DNA of 64,000 nt from Halovivax ruber XH-70 (GCF_000328525.1 NC_019964.1:1054001-1118000); one strand, 5' to 3'. Positions 1-8,270 are shown, numbered from the stretch's first letter. Numbers and translations are program-made. The notes: generated by a model from the sequence alone, not told the origin.

Positions 1-396
1 TATCGGCGGAGTCTGCCATGGTCGAGTTGGCGGGGCTTTCCGTTCCCGCTCAATAAGCATGCTGTTTCGCCGGGTGGGACTGTAGCTGGGAAATCGTGCT
101 CACTACACCGCGACGCTGCAGGCACGTTCACGTTCACCTCACCTTGCGATTTTCGGAACCTCTGGGGTGATGGTCAGGAAATAATTGAATATTGGACTCA
201 GGCCGGTCATCTACCTTCGTCCTAAAAACGCGAAGCTGATGCTTCTTAAACTAGTAAATAATTTATAGATATAAGTGGGTGTACGCCGTTCAACAGACTG
301 GAAGCGAACGTCTCCACGCTATCTCGGGGGCAGAGAGAAATGCCCCGGGTGCTGGTACCACCCGAGACGCGCTTCCGAACCATCCGGTTCCGAAGC
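1..396. other. Upstream gap without a convincing gene
   Basis: I see no gene in this stretch. It contains an AT-rich patch at about 250-276 that could hold a promoter for the zinc-ribbon gene at 397. A long minus-strand open frame covers 246-653, but it is Ser/Arg-rich and antisense to the acidic zinc-ribbon protein, so I read it as a high-GC shadow. Confidence 0.4.
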
Positions 397-840
397 ATGA
401 CTCGATACACTACACACCGACATAAGCGTCCCGGGAGCGAATCGTCCGAATCAGCCCGCCAGCTGGCCACAGATGGCGGAACGAGCGATAGCGTCGACCA
501 GTCTACTTCGAATTCTGACCAATCAGGTGCCGACCCAAACTCCGAGTCGGACGAACAGACCGCCGATCCGTCACCGCGCGCGGACGGCGATCCTGACGAC
601 GATCCGGATCCGCCAGCGACGGCCGACCACGAACCTTCTGACGAGGCCGACAACCCGACACCAGTCGACGATCCGTCCGAAGCCTGGAAGGAGACGAACT
701 ACCCACGCAAACCGACGTGGGCGCCTGACTGTCCGAGCTGCGGCGGCCCGGTGATCAACGTCACCATCGCGGGACCGGGCGTCAGTCAGGTAAGCCCGTG
801 TGGCTGTAACGTCGCGCCGTCGGACCTGGAGATTCTCTGA
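397..840 (+). CDS. Acidic low-complexity protein with C-terminal zinc ribbon
   Basis: The protein has about 147 residues. The first two thirds are low-complexity and rich in Asp, Glu, Ser, Thr and Pro, probably disordered. The C-terminus has a compact CPSCGG...PCGC four-cysteine arrangement expected to bind zinc. The frame stays open upstream to an ATG at 340, but that extension is Arg-rich and unlike the acidic body, so I prefer the ATG at 397. It ends in open intergenic sequence and has no operon partner. I do not recognise a named family. Short zinc-ribbon proteins of this kind are common in haloarchaea, and the function is unknown. Confidence 0.6.
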   Translation: MTRYTTHRHKRPGSESSESARQLATDGGTSDSVDQSTSNSDQSGADPNSESDEQTADPSPRADGDPDDDPDPPATADHEPSDEADNPTPVDDPSEAWKETNYPRKPTWAPDCPSCGGPVINVTIAGPGVSQVSPCGCNVAPSDLEIL

Positions 841-935
841 CCCGCGCTTGCGTTCGAATCAGTCCTCGCAAACTCGCCTGACACCCACATCCGGCACTCG
901 TTTCGTCCCTGCAATCCATCCACTACAGAACCGAC

Positions 936-1025
936 TCACGATTCCCAGACCGCTCGCTGGCGTGTTTCGATTGCCCAACGGACCATCGTGAGCACGTCCC
1001 ATCAGTCGGTCTGGTGGGTCGATGC
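936..1025 (-). pseudogene. Decayed C-terminal remnant of the RWxRHP partner protein (paralogue of 2078-2518)
   Basis: Read on the minus strand up to the TGA at 936-938, this stretch gives WDVLTMVRWAIETRQRAVWES. The intact protein at 2078-2518 ends with DVLTMVLSAIESRQRAFWEA. The DNA also matches closely over about 70 bases, including the run encoding DVLTMV. An in-frame stop (1002-1004) precedes the preserved part, consistent with a 1-base deletion relative to the intact copy. Sequence further upstream is not recognisably related. This is the tail of a lost copy of the module, about 1 kb from the intact one. Confidence 0.7.
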
Positions 1026-1115
1026 CCCCACTGTGGAGTAGCCTGCAACACACGAACGGTCTCGGAACGGTCACTCGCTCACACATCGAATCCGTTGTGC
1101 GAAATCCGAGAGAGA

Positions 1116-1628
1116 TTACTCCGAAAACGAATCCAGTTTCTGTAGTATCTTCGCGTAGACGGTGGGCGCGCAGTACCACCCTTCGTCGATCATCGCGTCG
1201 ATCGTGGCTCGGGCGTCGTCCACGTCGAGCCGTCCGTCTTTCGCGGACTTCAAGACCAGATACGCCGTTCCACGGGTCGTGATTCCCTCGGAAGCGGCGA
1301 CGTCGCGGCCGTACGTTTCGTCCATTACGGCGACGCCGTTGCGCTCGCCGGCGCACGCGAGGACGGCCGCGTCGGCGTCACTGAGGGAGTTGTTCGTCTG
1401 CAGCCGCGAGAGGAGTGAGGTTGACTCGACCGTGACGACGGAGAACCGACCGGCTTCGACGGACCGCTCGATGCGACGCGCATCCGGATATCCTGCCTCG
1501 AGACCGGTTTCGACGACCTCCTCGTAGACGCGCTCTGGGATGACACACGGCGGTTCGTGGTGATCAACGAGCGTCAGTTGGTCGACTTTGGCGAGATAGA
1601 TCAGCGGCGTCGCATCGAACACCCACAT
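1116..1628 (-). CDS. PIN-domain toxin (VapC/DUF3368-like)
   Basis: This 170-residue protein has the PIN fold pattern: an N-terminal strand with FDATPLIYLAK carrying the first acidic residue, SDADAAVLACA in the middle, and a later VMDETYGRDVA segment with further acidic metal ligands. Proteins of this type are usually Mg-dependent ribonucleases neutralised by a cognate antitoxin. Its ATG directly abuts the stop of the upstream UPF0175-type gene (stop 1629-1631, ATG 1626-1628), so the pair is translated from one message. This organisation supports a toxin-antitoxin pair. The RNA target cannot be read from sequence. Confidence 0.8.
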   Translation of the reverse strand: MWVFDATPLIYLAKVDQLTLVDHHEPPCVIPERVYEEVVETGLEAGYPDARRIERSVEAGRFSVVTVESTSLLSRLQTNNSLSDADAAVLACAGERNGVAVMDETYGRDVAASEGITTRGTAYLVLKSAKDGRLDVDDARATIDAMIDEGWYCAPTVYAKILQKLDSFSE

Positions 1629-1919
1629 TCACAGCGCCTCGAGGTCGTCGTCGACGTGATCGTCCGCCACCCAGGTCACGTCACGTTCGCTGGCGAGTTG
1701 CGCGAAGTCCCAGACGGACAGCTCCGCCACCTCGGCCGCCCTGCTGAACGTGATGGTTCCGTCCGCGAGTTGCTCGAGTGCTCGTTCGTGACGCCATTCC
1801 TCGAGTCGCTCGGAGAGAAGCTTCCGAACGGCAGTGCTCCGGTCTATGTTCTCGTCCTCGAGATACGTCTCGAGTTCGTCTTCCAGCTCGTCGGGGACGC
1901 GCGCCGAGATCGTTCCCAT
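1629..1919 (-). CDS. UPF0175-like antitoxin with N-terminal ribbon-helix-helix segment
   Basis: A 96-residue protein. The N-terminus (MGTISARVPDELEDELETYL, then STAVRKLL) looks like a ribbon-helix-helix DNA-binding region. The C-terminal half (GTITFSRAAEVAELSVWDFAQLASE) matches the UPF0175 pattern usually paired with PIN toxins. The frame is open further upstream to 2081, but the internal ATG at 1917-1919 begins the conserved RHH and sits just behind a near-perfect palindrome at 1923-1946, so I chose it. It is the first gene of the pair and probably autorepresses it. Confidence 0.75.
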   Translation of the reverse strand: MGTISARVPDELEDELETYLEDENIDRSTAVRKLLSERLEEWRHERALEQLADGTITFSRAAEVAELSVWDFAQLASERDVTWVADDHVDDDLEAL

Positions 1920-1922
1920 GGT

Positions 1923-1946
1923 GTTTACATCGTGCACAATGTATAC
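1923..1946 (-). promoter_or_regulatory. 24-bp near-palindrome, candidate operator/promoter of the UPF0175-PIN pair
   Basis: GTTTACATCGTGCACAATGT followed by ATAC matches its own reverse complement at 20 of 24 positions, centred on GTGCAC. It starts 3 bases upstream of the antitoxin ATG and covers the position of the TATA element on the minus strand. Binding here would block transcription directly, as expected for an autoregulated toxin-antitoxin pair. Confidence 0.6.
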
Positions 1947-2077
1947 AAACGCTTCGGTGCCTCGATCGAGCGTTCTGTCGGTCACGGGAACGGATCCGAC
2001 GAGAGAACGTATTGTACAGCTGCCGGCCAAACCGCTGGTGAGTGTCTTTAGTGGGTTCCCAGTTTCACAGACGTAAT

Positions 2078-2518
2078 TCACGCTTCCCAGAAGGCTCGCT
2101 GGCGACTTTCGATCGCCGAAAGCACCATCGTGAGCACGTCCCGCCAGTCAGCTGGGTGCGTATCGTCGTCGCCGGGAGTCGGTGCGTCCGGCCCCGGGTG
2201 GACGTGATCGCGGGCGTTGTGGTCAGAGGGATGACGATCCCACCGATGATCGAACGTTCCGCGTTCGTGTTCTTCGTGGTACTGGAGCGAGAAATCGCCA
2301 TTTTCGAACCACACAATCTCCAGCCTCGCAGTGTGAACGTGTGCGGGGTAGAACCGTCGATCGTACACGCAGACGAGCCGGTCCGGCGCGAACGCTGGCT
2401 GTTCGGTAACCTCGGCAAAGCGATCGTCAGTTGCGAGTCGCTCACCGACGAGGGTGAGCCGGTCGAAATCGACCGGAGCCCCGGTGTACTGAGAGCCGTC
2501 GTCCCCTTCGCCCGTCAT
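2078..2518 (-). CDS. RWxRHP-family partner protein of DUF7342-type module (copy 1)
   Basis: A 146-residue protein of no named family that I can assign. It is homologous to the protein at 14515-14997. Both share an ARL(E/D)IxW strand, a G...Y segment, RWxRHP, a His/Asp-rich HxH(x)PxPDA stretch and an acidic DxD segment. The conserved Arg, His and Asp residues could form a catalytic or metal site. The start ATG overlaps the stop of the upstream HTH gene by 4 bases, so the two are translationally coupled. I infer a regulator/effector or antitoxin/toxin pair. A broken third copy lies at 936-1025. Confidence 0.65.
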   Translation of the reverse strand: MTGEGDDGSQYTGAPVDFDRLTLVGERLATDDRFAEVTEQPAFAPDRLVCVYDRRFYPAHVHTARLEIVWFENGDFSLQYHEEHERGTFDHRWDRHPSDHNARDHVHPGPDAPTPGDDDTHPADWRDVLTMVLSAIESRQRAFWEA

Positions 2519-3090
2519 ACAGCGGACTGCAGATTCACTCCATCACTGGATCCGGTGTTGAGTGCCCGCTCGAGCAGGGCCACTCGACGACGCGCCGTTT
2601 TCCACGACGTCAACCGGTCCCAGACATCCTCGATCGAGCGGTCGGTCTCGGCCGCATACTGTGAAATAGAAATCTCCGCAGGAGCGTCGACGCCGAATTC
2701 GTCCCCAAGTGCCACCATCCGCTCCGACTCCGACTGCAGCATGTCGACGAGTTCCTCCGTCGCGTACTCTTGGCGCAGCGTCTGGACACGTCGCCAGTTC
2801 AGGTACGACTGGTTCCGTTCGTAGGTTGCTGGTGAATCCGTGACCTGCCTCACGATTCCCATCCGCTCGAACCACGCTAAGTACTCACGCGCCGCATCCA
2901 CCCCGTGGTCCGCCCGATCGGCCACGTCGCTCGCCGTCGCTGGCTCGTCGAGCGTGAGGACCGCATCGAAGAAGTCGTCCCGCGTTCGATCGCCGCTGAC
3001 GACCGTCGCTGGTGGCCTCAATGCGTCGAAGTTGGGCGCCTCGGTCCGCTCATCAGCACCGATCTTCAGTTCTGAGCGCGGTTCGTCCAT
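2515..3090 (-). CDS. DUF7342-like winged-helix regulator (module copy 1)
   Basis: A 191-residue protein. The N-terminal part (FFDAVLTLDEPATASDVADRA, then AREYLAWFERMGIVR) reads as a winged helix-turn-helix. It is followed by the YERNQSYLNWRRVQTL signature that I associate with haloarchaeal DUF7342, and then a helical C-terminus. The open frame extends to 3210, but ATG 3088-3090 starts the acidic body and lies about 25 bases downstream of a TATA-like box (3115-3120). It is the first gene of the pair, and a similar HTH-plus-partner pair recurs at 14.5-15.6 kb. It probably controls its own operon. The family name is from memory. Confidence 0.7.
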   Translation of the reverse strand: MDEPRSELKIGADERTEAPNFDALRPPATVVSGDRTRDDFFDAVLTLDEPATASDVADRADHGVDAAREYLAWFERMGIVRQVTDSPATYERNQSYLNWRRVQTLRQEYATEELVDMLQSESERMVALGDEFGVDAPAEISISQYAAETDRSIEDVWDRLTSWKTARRRVALLERALNTGSSDGVNLQSAV

Positions 3091-3114
3091 ATCGCTATGT
3101 GGGGGCAAAAGGGG

Positions 3115-3120
3115 ATAAAT
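3115..3120 (-). promoter_or_regulatory. TATA-like element of the DUF7342 module 1 (leaderless)
   Basis: On the minus strand an AGATTTATCC stretch lies about 25-30 bases before the ATG at 3090, the spacing expected for a leaderless haloarchaeal transcript. Confidence 0.5.
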
Positions 3121-3262
3121 CTTTTCTGCACTGAATAGTCCACCACATATTCGTCGTGTCAGTTCGAACGATCGGACTGTCTGCGGCGTAGGCAACCAGT
3201 ACCACCACAACGCTTTCTACCCCAGTGGTGGTGCGACCGGTGAACCGGGTGTCGCTTACTGT

Positions 3263-4246
3263 ATGAACGTCCTCGTCACCGGCGGTGCGGGATTCATCGG
3301 CTCGCACGTAGCGGCGGCGCTCCTCGAACAGGGTCACCACGTCGTGGTGCTCGATTCGATGGATCCGTACTACGAGCCCACGATCAAGCGGGCGAACGTC
3401 GACCGCTGTACCGAACTTGCCGAACACCACTACTACTTCGTCGAGGGATCGATCACCGACGAGGACACCGTCGAGGCCGTCTTCGACGACTACAACGTCG
3501 AGTACGTCTACCACCAGGCTGCCCAGGCCGGTGTCAGAACCAGCGTCGAGAACCCGCACAAACCCCACGAAATCAACACGACGGGCCTCCTGAACCTCCT
3601 CGAAGCCGCCACGAAGCACGACGTCCAGCGATTCGTCAACGCCTCGTCGTCGTCGGTCTACGGCCACGACGAGTATCTGCCCTACGACGAGGACCACCCC
3701 ACCACTCCGCGAAGCCCCTACGGCGTCACCAAGCGCACCGCCGAGCACTACTGCCGGGTCTACACCGAGATCCACGACCTTCCCACGGTCTCGCTGCGCT
3801 ACTTCACCGTCTACGGCCCGCGAATGCGCCCCAACATGGCGATCACGAACTTCACCTCCAGATGCCTCACCGGGGACCCGCCGGTCATCTACGGCGACGG
3901 CCAGCAGACGCGCGACTTCACGTACATCGACGATGTCGTCCGCGCGAACCTCGCCCTTCTCGAGACCGACGCAGCGGACGGCGAGGCCATGAACATCGGC
4001 TCCACGGGCACCATCACCATCGAAGCACTCGCCGAGCACGTCATCGCCGAGACGGGCGCCGACGTCGAACCCGTCTACGACGACGCAAAAGAGGCCGACG
4101 CGCGCCACACCCACGCGGACGTCTCGAAAGCCCGCGAGCTGATCGACTACGACCCGACCACCAGCATCCGCGAGGGCGTCTCGCAGTTCGTCGAGTGGTA
4201 CGAGGACAACCGCGAGTGGTACGAGCCACTCGTCCGGGCGTCGTGA
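3263..4246 (+). CDS. NAD-dependent nucleotide-sugar epimerase (extended SDR, GalE-like)
   Basis: The protein has 327 residues, the usual length for extended SDR epimerases. It starts with the nucleotide-binding GGAGFIGSH motif (residues about 7-15). SSSSVYG and the catalytic YGVTK (Tyr/Lys) follow, then RYFTVYGPRMRPNMA and a YIDDVVRANL segment typical of UDP-sugar 4-epimerases or UDP-glucuronate epimerases. It likely interconverts UDP-hexoses or uronic acids for surface glycans. This fits the GlmS/GlmU/GlmM and AglF/AglM genes in the following 10 kb. It stands alone, flanked by minus-strand genes. The exact substrate is not decidable from sequence. Confidence 0.88.
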   Translation: MNVLVTGGAGFIGSHVAAALLEQGHHVVVLDSMDPYYEPTIKRANVDRCTELAEHHYYFVEGSITDEDTVEAVFDDYNVEYVYHQAAQAGVRTSVENPHKPHEINTTGLLNLLEAATKHDVQRFVNASSSSVYGHDEYLPYDEDHPTTPRSPYGVTKRTAEHYCRVYTEIHDLPTVSLRYFTVYGPRMRPNMAITNFTSRCLTGDPPVIYGDGQQTRDFTYIDDVVRANLALLETDAADGEAMNIGSTGTITIEALAEHVIAETGADVEPVYDDAKEADARHTHADVSKARELIDYDPTTSIREGVSQFVEWYEDNREWYEPLVRAS

Positions 4247-4288
4247 ACACTTCGTGTTCCATCCCGTGGCGAAATTCTCCGACGAATC

Positions 4289-4729
4289 CTAGCGTGTAGC
4301 GACTGTCGCTGGGTCGAATCGCTCGACCAGTCCGTCGAAGTCGGTATCGAACGAGAGGACGCCGTCGAGACTCCGTCGCCTGACCTGCGCGACGATCGTC
4401 GCGTCCGTGAAACTGAGGCCCTGGTCCGTATACTGTTCGAACGCAGTAACCGCATCGTCGAACTCCGCGTCGGTGACCGAGCACAGTTCGAATGCCGACG
4501 GGAACGACCCTGCCCCACGAAGTCGCTTTCCGAGTGCGATCGCAGCCGCCGATCGGGAGGATCGAGCATCGGTGAGCGTCACCGCTTCGTCGTAGATATA
4601 CGTCGAAACGATCGGCTGACCGAGTGCACCGTCGTACACGCGATCGAGTGCATCGCTGGCGACGTCGTGTCGAGTAGCGTCTCGATCGTGGTCAGCATAG
4701 ATAACGCCGGTATCGACGATGATACTCAT
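4289..4729 (-). CDS. vapC: PIN-domain toxin VapC
   Basis: A 146-residue protein with the PIN layout: IIVDTGVIYAD at the N-terminus, an internal Glu (STYIYDEAVTL), SFTDATIVAQ and LSFDTDFD with the later acidic ligands. It is expected to be a Mg-dependent endoribonuclease. Its ATG overlaps the antitoxin stop by 4 bases (4726-4729), the usual VapBC arrangement. Substrate unknown. Confidence 0.82.
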   Translation of the reverse strand: MSIIVDTGVIYADHDRDATRHDVASDALDRVYDGALGQPIVSTYIYDEAVTLTDARSSRSAAAIALGKRLRGAGSFPSAFELCSVTDAEFDDAVTAFEQYTDQGLSFTDATIVAQVRRRSLDGVLSFDTDFDGLVERFDPATVATR

Positions 4730-5001
4730 CCGTACAGAATTTCGTCGATGTCTTCCTCGTCGGTTTCGGCCCCGGAACTGAATCGTCCCTCGCGCATGGC
4801 CGCTTTCTCGTCATCGGTGAGGGGAACAGTCGTGGTTCGGAACGAATCGATGACGTCCTCGCGAGACGAGTACGCGTCGTCGATAAGCCGTGAGAGCAAT
4901 TCCTGTTGCGTGACGTTGGTTCCGGTCTCCAGGCGTATCTCCGCTTGCAATTCTTCGAGACGCGATTTCGAATCGTCGTCGACCTTCACGGCCGTGGTCA
5001 T
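4726..5001 (-). CDS. vapB: VapB-like antitoxin
   Basis: A 91-residue acidic protein starting MTTAVKVDDDSKSRLEELQAE. This is a common start for haloarchaeal VapB-type antitoxins, with a DNA-binding N-terminus and an acidic C-terminal tail (DEEDIDEILYG) likely to wrap the toxin. The open frame runs on to 5064, but the ATG at 4999-5001 starts the conserved part. A palindromic AAACGTTT lies 27-34 bases upstream (5028-5035) inside a TATA-like stretch and may be the operator. It is followed directly by vapC. Confidence 0.75.
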   Translation of the reverse strand: MTTAVKVDDDSKSRLEELQAEIRLETGTNVTQQELLSRLIDDAYSSREDVIDSFRTTTVPLTDDEKAAMREGRFSSGAETDEEDIDEILYG

Positions 5002-5027
5002 ACGGATAGTAGCGGGCGAAACCTGGT

Positions 5028-5035
5028 AAACGTTT
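5028..5035 (-). promoter_or_regulatory. Palindromic TATA-region element upstream of vapBC
   Basis: AAACGTTT is a perfect 8-bp palindrome lying within GGTAAACGTTTCC, about 27-34 bases before the vapB start. It occupies the expected position of a leaderless TATA box, so it may serve as both promoter and operator. Confidence 0.35.
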
Positions 5036-5178
5036 CCACCAATCTGTGGCTGCCGACGTGGCAATCACGTTGCCGAGAATTGCTCTCACTGCACCGGTGA
5101 GACAACCCTAACAATTCGGACGAGGTCATACGGACCGTCCTGTTCGCCCTGAAGAAGCTGTTTCGTCCCCTGCAGCCC

Positions 5179-7095
5179 TCACTCCACCGTGACGCTCTTC
5201 GCCAAATTCCGTGGCTTGTCGATCGACCGTCCCTTCGCGTTCGCGACGTGGTAGGCGAACAGTTGGAAGTAGACGTTGGCCACGAGCGGTTCGAAGATGC
5301 CGGCGTCGGGCACGTCGAACGTCTCGGTGAGCGAGCTGGCCGCGACGTCGTCGCTCGTCACGCCGATGGTGGGGGCGCCGCGGGCCTGCACTTCGGCGAC
5401 GTTGTTCAGCGTCTCCTGCGGGCGCGATCCCTCGGTCAGCACGGCCAGGACGGGCGTCTCCTCGGTAACCAGTGCCAACGGGCCGTGTTTTAGCTCGCCC
5501 GCGGCGAACCCCTCGGCGTGGTCGTAGGAGATCTCCTTCAGCTTCAACGCGCCCTCCAGCGCGACCGGGTGACCGTACTCCCGGCCGACGAAGAAGAATG
5601 CGTCCGAGTCGGCGTACTCGTGGGCCGTCTCGCGAATCTGTGCTTCCTCGTCCAGGACCTGCTGAATCGCACCGGGCAAACCGGTCAGGTCCTCCAGATG
5701 CTCGCGAGCCTCGGCAGCGGACAGATCACCGCGCTCCCGGCCGATAGCGATAGCCAGGAGCGCGAGCGTGCTCACCTGGGAGGCGAAGGTCTTCGTCGCG
5801 GCGACGCCGATCTCGGGGCCGGCCCGGATGAACAGCGCGTCGTCGGCCTCGCGGGTCACGGAACTGCCGAGCGTGTTCGTCACCCCGAGCGTTCGTGCCC
5901 CGGCCGCTCCGGCCTCCCGCAGCGCCCCCAGTGTGTCGGCTGTCTCCCCGCTCTGAGTCACCGCCACGGACAACGTCCGCCACGGATCTCGGCCACCCGT
6001 GTAGGAGTACTCGCTAGCCATGACTGGCGTCGCCCGAACACCCGCCAGCGATTCGAACAGCGTCGCGGCGTACTGGCCGGCGTAGTAGGACGTCCCCATC
6101 GCGAGCAACTGAATCTCCTCGAGCGACTCCAGATACCCCGTCGGGAAGTCCACATCCAGCGAAGCCGTCCCCGCGTTCACGTCCACGCGGCTTCCGAGCG
6201 TCTGGCGCAGCGCCGTCGGTTGCTCGTGGATCTCCTTTCGCATGTAGTGTTCGTAGCCACCCTTCTGGGCCGCGTCGGCGTCCCAGTCGATCGTCGAACG
6301 CGCTGGTTCGACCTGCGCTCCGTCGCGATAGATCGTGATCTCGCCCGCCTGCAGGACCGCAACGTCGCCGTCTTCCAGATACGTCACCTCGCGCGTGTGC
6401 TCGACCAGCGCTGGCACGTCACTCGCCAGATACGACGCATCCTCGCCGTGACCGACGACGAGGGGACTCTCCTGGCGCGTCGCGACGATGCAATCCGCTC
6501 CGGTGTGAACTGCCGCGACGGCGTAACTTCCCTCCAGTCGGTCCGTCACCGACTCGACGCCACGTCGCAACTCCGTCGCGACGCGGCTTGATACGCCGTC
6601 GGTCGCGATCCCGCCGTCGGCACGCGATGCACTCTCGCCGAGGGACTCTTCGTTCAGGTTCTCGTCTATGACCTCCTCGCTCGGGTTTCCGTCGAACGCC
6701 GCTTCGAGCAGGTGCGGGATCACTTCGGTGTCGGTCTCGCTCGTGAACGTGTGATCGGCGAGTTCTTCGGCGAGTTCCTCGTGGTTCTCGACGATGCCGT
6801 TGTGAACGACAGCGACCGAGTCCGCACAATCGGTGTGTGGGTGTGCGTTCGCGTCCGTCGGCGGGCCGTGAGTCGACCAGCGTGTGTGGCCGATGGCGCA
6901 GGTCGATGCCGACTCGTCCGGGACCGACAGCGCCGACACCTCGCCCGCGCGCTTCGCGACGGACAGTGCATCCGCATCGTCCTCGCGAAGCGCGATCCCG
7001 GCGGAGTCGTAGCCCCGGTACTCGAGCGTCTCGAGGCCGCGATAGACGATCGGACCGGCCGATTCCGTACCGACGTAGCCGAAGATTCCACACAT
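5179..7095 (-). CDS. glmS: Glutamine--fructose-6-phosphate aminotransferase (isomerizing)
   Basis: A 638-residue enzyme converting fructose-6-P and glutamine to glucosamine-6-P, the first step of amino-sugar synthesis. The N-terminus MCGIFGYVG has the Cys2 nucleophile of the class II glutamine amidotransferase domain, followed by the RGYDSAG and HTRWSTHG motifs. Two SIS sugar-isomerase domains follow (MGTSYYAGQYA, TQSGETADTL, ALEGALKLKEISY). It ends in KPRNLAKSVTVE, the usual C-terminal end. The gene starts 2 bases after the stop of the GlmU-like gene at 7098-8270, so the two form an operon. An acidic insertion near residues 140-165 looks like a haloarchaeal linker. Confidence 0.96.
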   Translation of the reverse strand: MCGIFGYVGTESAGPIVYRGLETLEYRGYDSAGIALREDDADALSVAKRAGEVSALSVPDESASTCAIGHTRWSTHGPPTDANAHPHTDCADSVAVVHNGIVENHEELAEELADHTFTSETDTEVIPHLLEAAFDGNPSEEVIDENLNEESLGESASRADGGIATDGVSSRVATELRRGVESVTDRLEGSYAVAAVHTGADCIVATRQESPLVVGHGEDASYLASDVPALVEHTREVTYLEDGDVAVLQAGEITIYRDGAQVEPARSTIDWDADAAQKGGYEHYMRKEIHEQPTALRQTLGSRVDVNAGTASLDVDFPTGYLESLEEIQLLAMGTSYYAGQYAATLFESLAGVRATPVMASEYSYTGGRDPWRTLSVAVTQSGETADTLGALREAGAAGARTLGVTNTLGSSVTREADDALFIRAGPEIGVAATKTFASQVSTLALLAIAIGRERGDLSAAEAREHLEDLTGLPGAIQQVLDEEAQIRETAHEYADSDAFFFVGREYGHPVALEGALKLKEISYDHAEGFAAGELKHGPLALVTEETPVLAVLTEGSRPQETLNNVAEVQARGAPTIGVTSDDVAASSLTETFDVPDAGIFEPLVANVYFQLFAYHVANAKGRSIDKPRNLAKSVTVE

Positions 7096-7097
7096 GA

Positions 7098-8270
7098 TTA
7101 GCCCCTCCTGACGACGGCGTCCGTCTCGAAGCGACCGCGGACGCTCGCCCCGCCGGCGATGTCGACGCCGTCTCCAACGATCGTTCCAGGCTCGACGGTC
7201 GCGCCACCGCCGACGCGGGCGGTGTCGCCGATCACGCCGCCAAACTCGACGTCGTCGTATACTTCGTTCTCGACGACGACCGAGGCCGGACCGCCGGCGA
7301 TCGTTGCGTTGGCTCCTACGTGGGCGTTCTCGCCGACGACCGCGTCACGGACGACTGCGCCCGATTCGATCACTGCGTCGGGCAGCACGACGGCGTTGGC
7401 GACGACGGCGTTCGACTCGACCGTCGCGTTGGCGCCCAGTGCCGTCGCGCCGCCGACCGTTGCATTGGGCCCGATACGTGCGTTGTCTCCGAGGACGACG
7501 TCGGCGGCGAGCACCGCAGTCTCGTGGACGCCGGTGCTGTCGGTCCCGTCGTCCCCTTCGATCGTGGCCGCGGTCACGTACAGCAGGTCCCAGAGATGGG
7601 AGACGTCGAGCCAGGTCCCGCGGTAGCGCACGGCCGAGATCGATCCCGTCTCGACGGCCCTCGCGAGCGTCGTCGGAATGCCGAGCTCTCCGGCCTCCTG
7701 TGGTGTCTCGCGAATGGCGTCGAAAATCGCGGGCGGGAAGCCGTAGACGCCGGCGTTGATGAGCGACGAGGACGCGGCGGCGTGGGGCTTCTCCTCGATG
7801 GAGGCGACGCGATCGCCATCCAGTGTCACGACGCCGTAGTCACTCGGGCGATCGGAGGGGGTGACGCTCACGACCGGACCGCCCTCAGCCAGGAGTCGCT
7901 CTCGAACCTGTCGAATCAGGTCCGCGTCGACGATCCGATCGCCGTTGAGAACCAGGAAGGGACCGTCGACGGCTCCTTCGGCCTGTGCGACGGCGTGGGC
8001 AGTGCCGAGTCGCGTGGGCTGTTCGACGTACTCGATCGCGACGTTCCAGGCGTCGCCGTCACCGAAGTGCGTCCGGATGCGTTCCTGTCGGTGGCCGACG
8101 ACGAGGACGATCCGATCGACGTCCGCTTCGGCGATAGCCGAAACGACGTGTTCGAGGAGGGGCCGATTCGCCACGGGGACCATCGGTTTCGGCCGCCGGT
8201 GGGTCAGCGGCGCCAGCCGCCGCCCTTCGCCGGCAGCGAGAACGACTGCAGGGACCGAAGAATCGCGCAT
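7098..8270 (-). CDS. GlmU-like sugar-1-phosphate nucleotidyltransferase with left-handed beta-helix
   Basis: A 390-residue protein. The N-terminal nucleotidyltransferase domain has the signature LAAGEGRRLAPLTHRRPKPM and the LNGDRI metal site. The C-terminal half is built of hexapeptide repeats (for example IGPNATVGGATALGANATV), the left-handed beta-helix of acyltransferases. It probably makes UDP-GlcNAc or a related activated sugar from the GlmS/GlmM products. It is in one operon with glmS and diverges from a second GlmU-like gene at 8721. Which of the two is the true bifunctional GlmU cannot be told from sequence alone. Confidence 0.88.
   Translation of the reverse strand: MRDSSVPAVVLAAGEGRRLAPLTHRRPKPMVPVANRPLLEHVVSAIAEADVDRIVLVVGHRQERIRTHFGDGDAWNVAIEYVEQPTRLGTAHAVAQAEGAVDGPFLVLNGDRIVDADLIRQVRERLLAEGGPVVSVTPSDRPSDYGVVTLDGDRVASIEEKPHAAASSSLINAGVYGFPPAIFDAIRETPQEAGELGIPTTLARAVETGSISAVRYRGTWLDVSHLWDLLYVTAATIEGDDGTDSTGVHETAVLAADVVLGDNARIGPNATVGGATALGANATVESNAVVANAVVLPDAVIESGAVVRDAVVGENAHVGANATIAGGPASVVVENEVYDDVEFGGVIGDTARVGGGATVEPGTIVGDGVDIAGGASVRGRFETDAVVRRG

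Noticed and set aside
246-653. 135-residue minus-strand open frame over the zinc-ribbon gene
   Set aside because: Ser/Gly/Arg-rich composition typical of the antisense of acidic haloarchaeal genes; the plus-strand product has a clear cysteine motif.
859-1356. 165-residue minus-strand frame at the start of the PIN region
   Set aside because: Arg-rich shadow of the PIN gene; the meaningful signal in 936-1025 is in a different frame and is a remnant.
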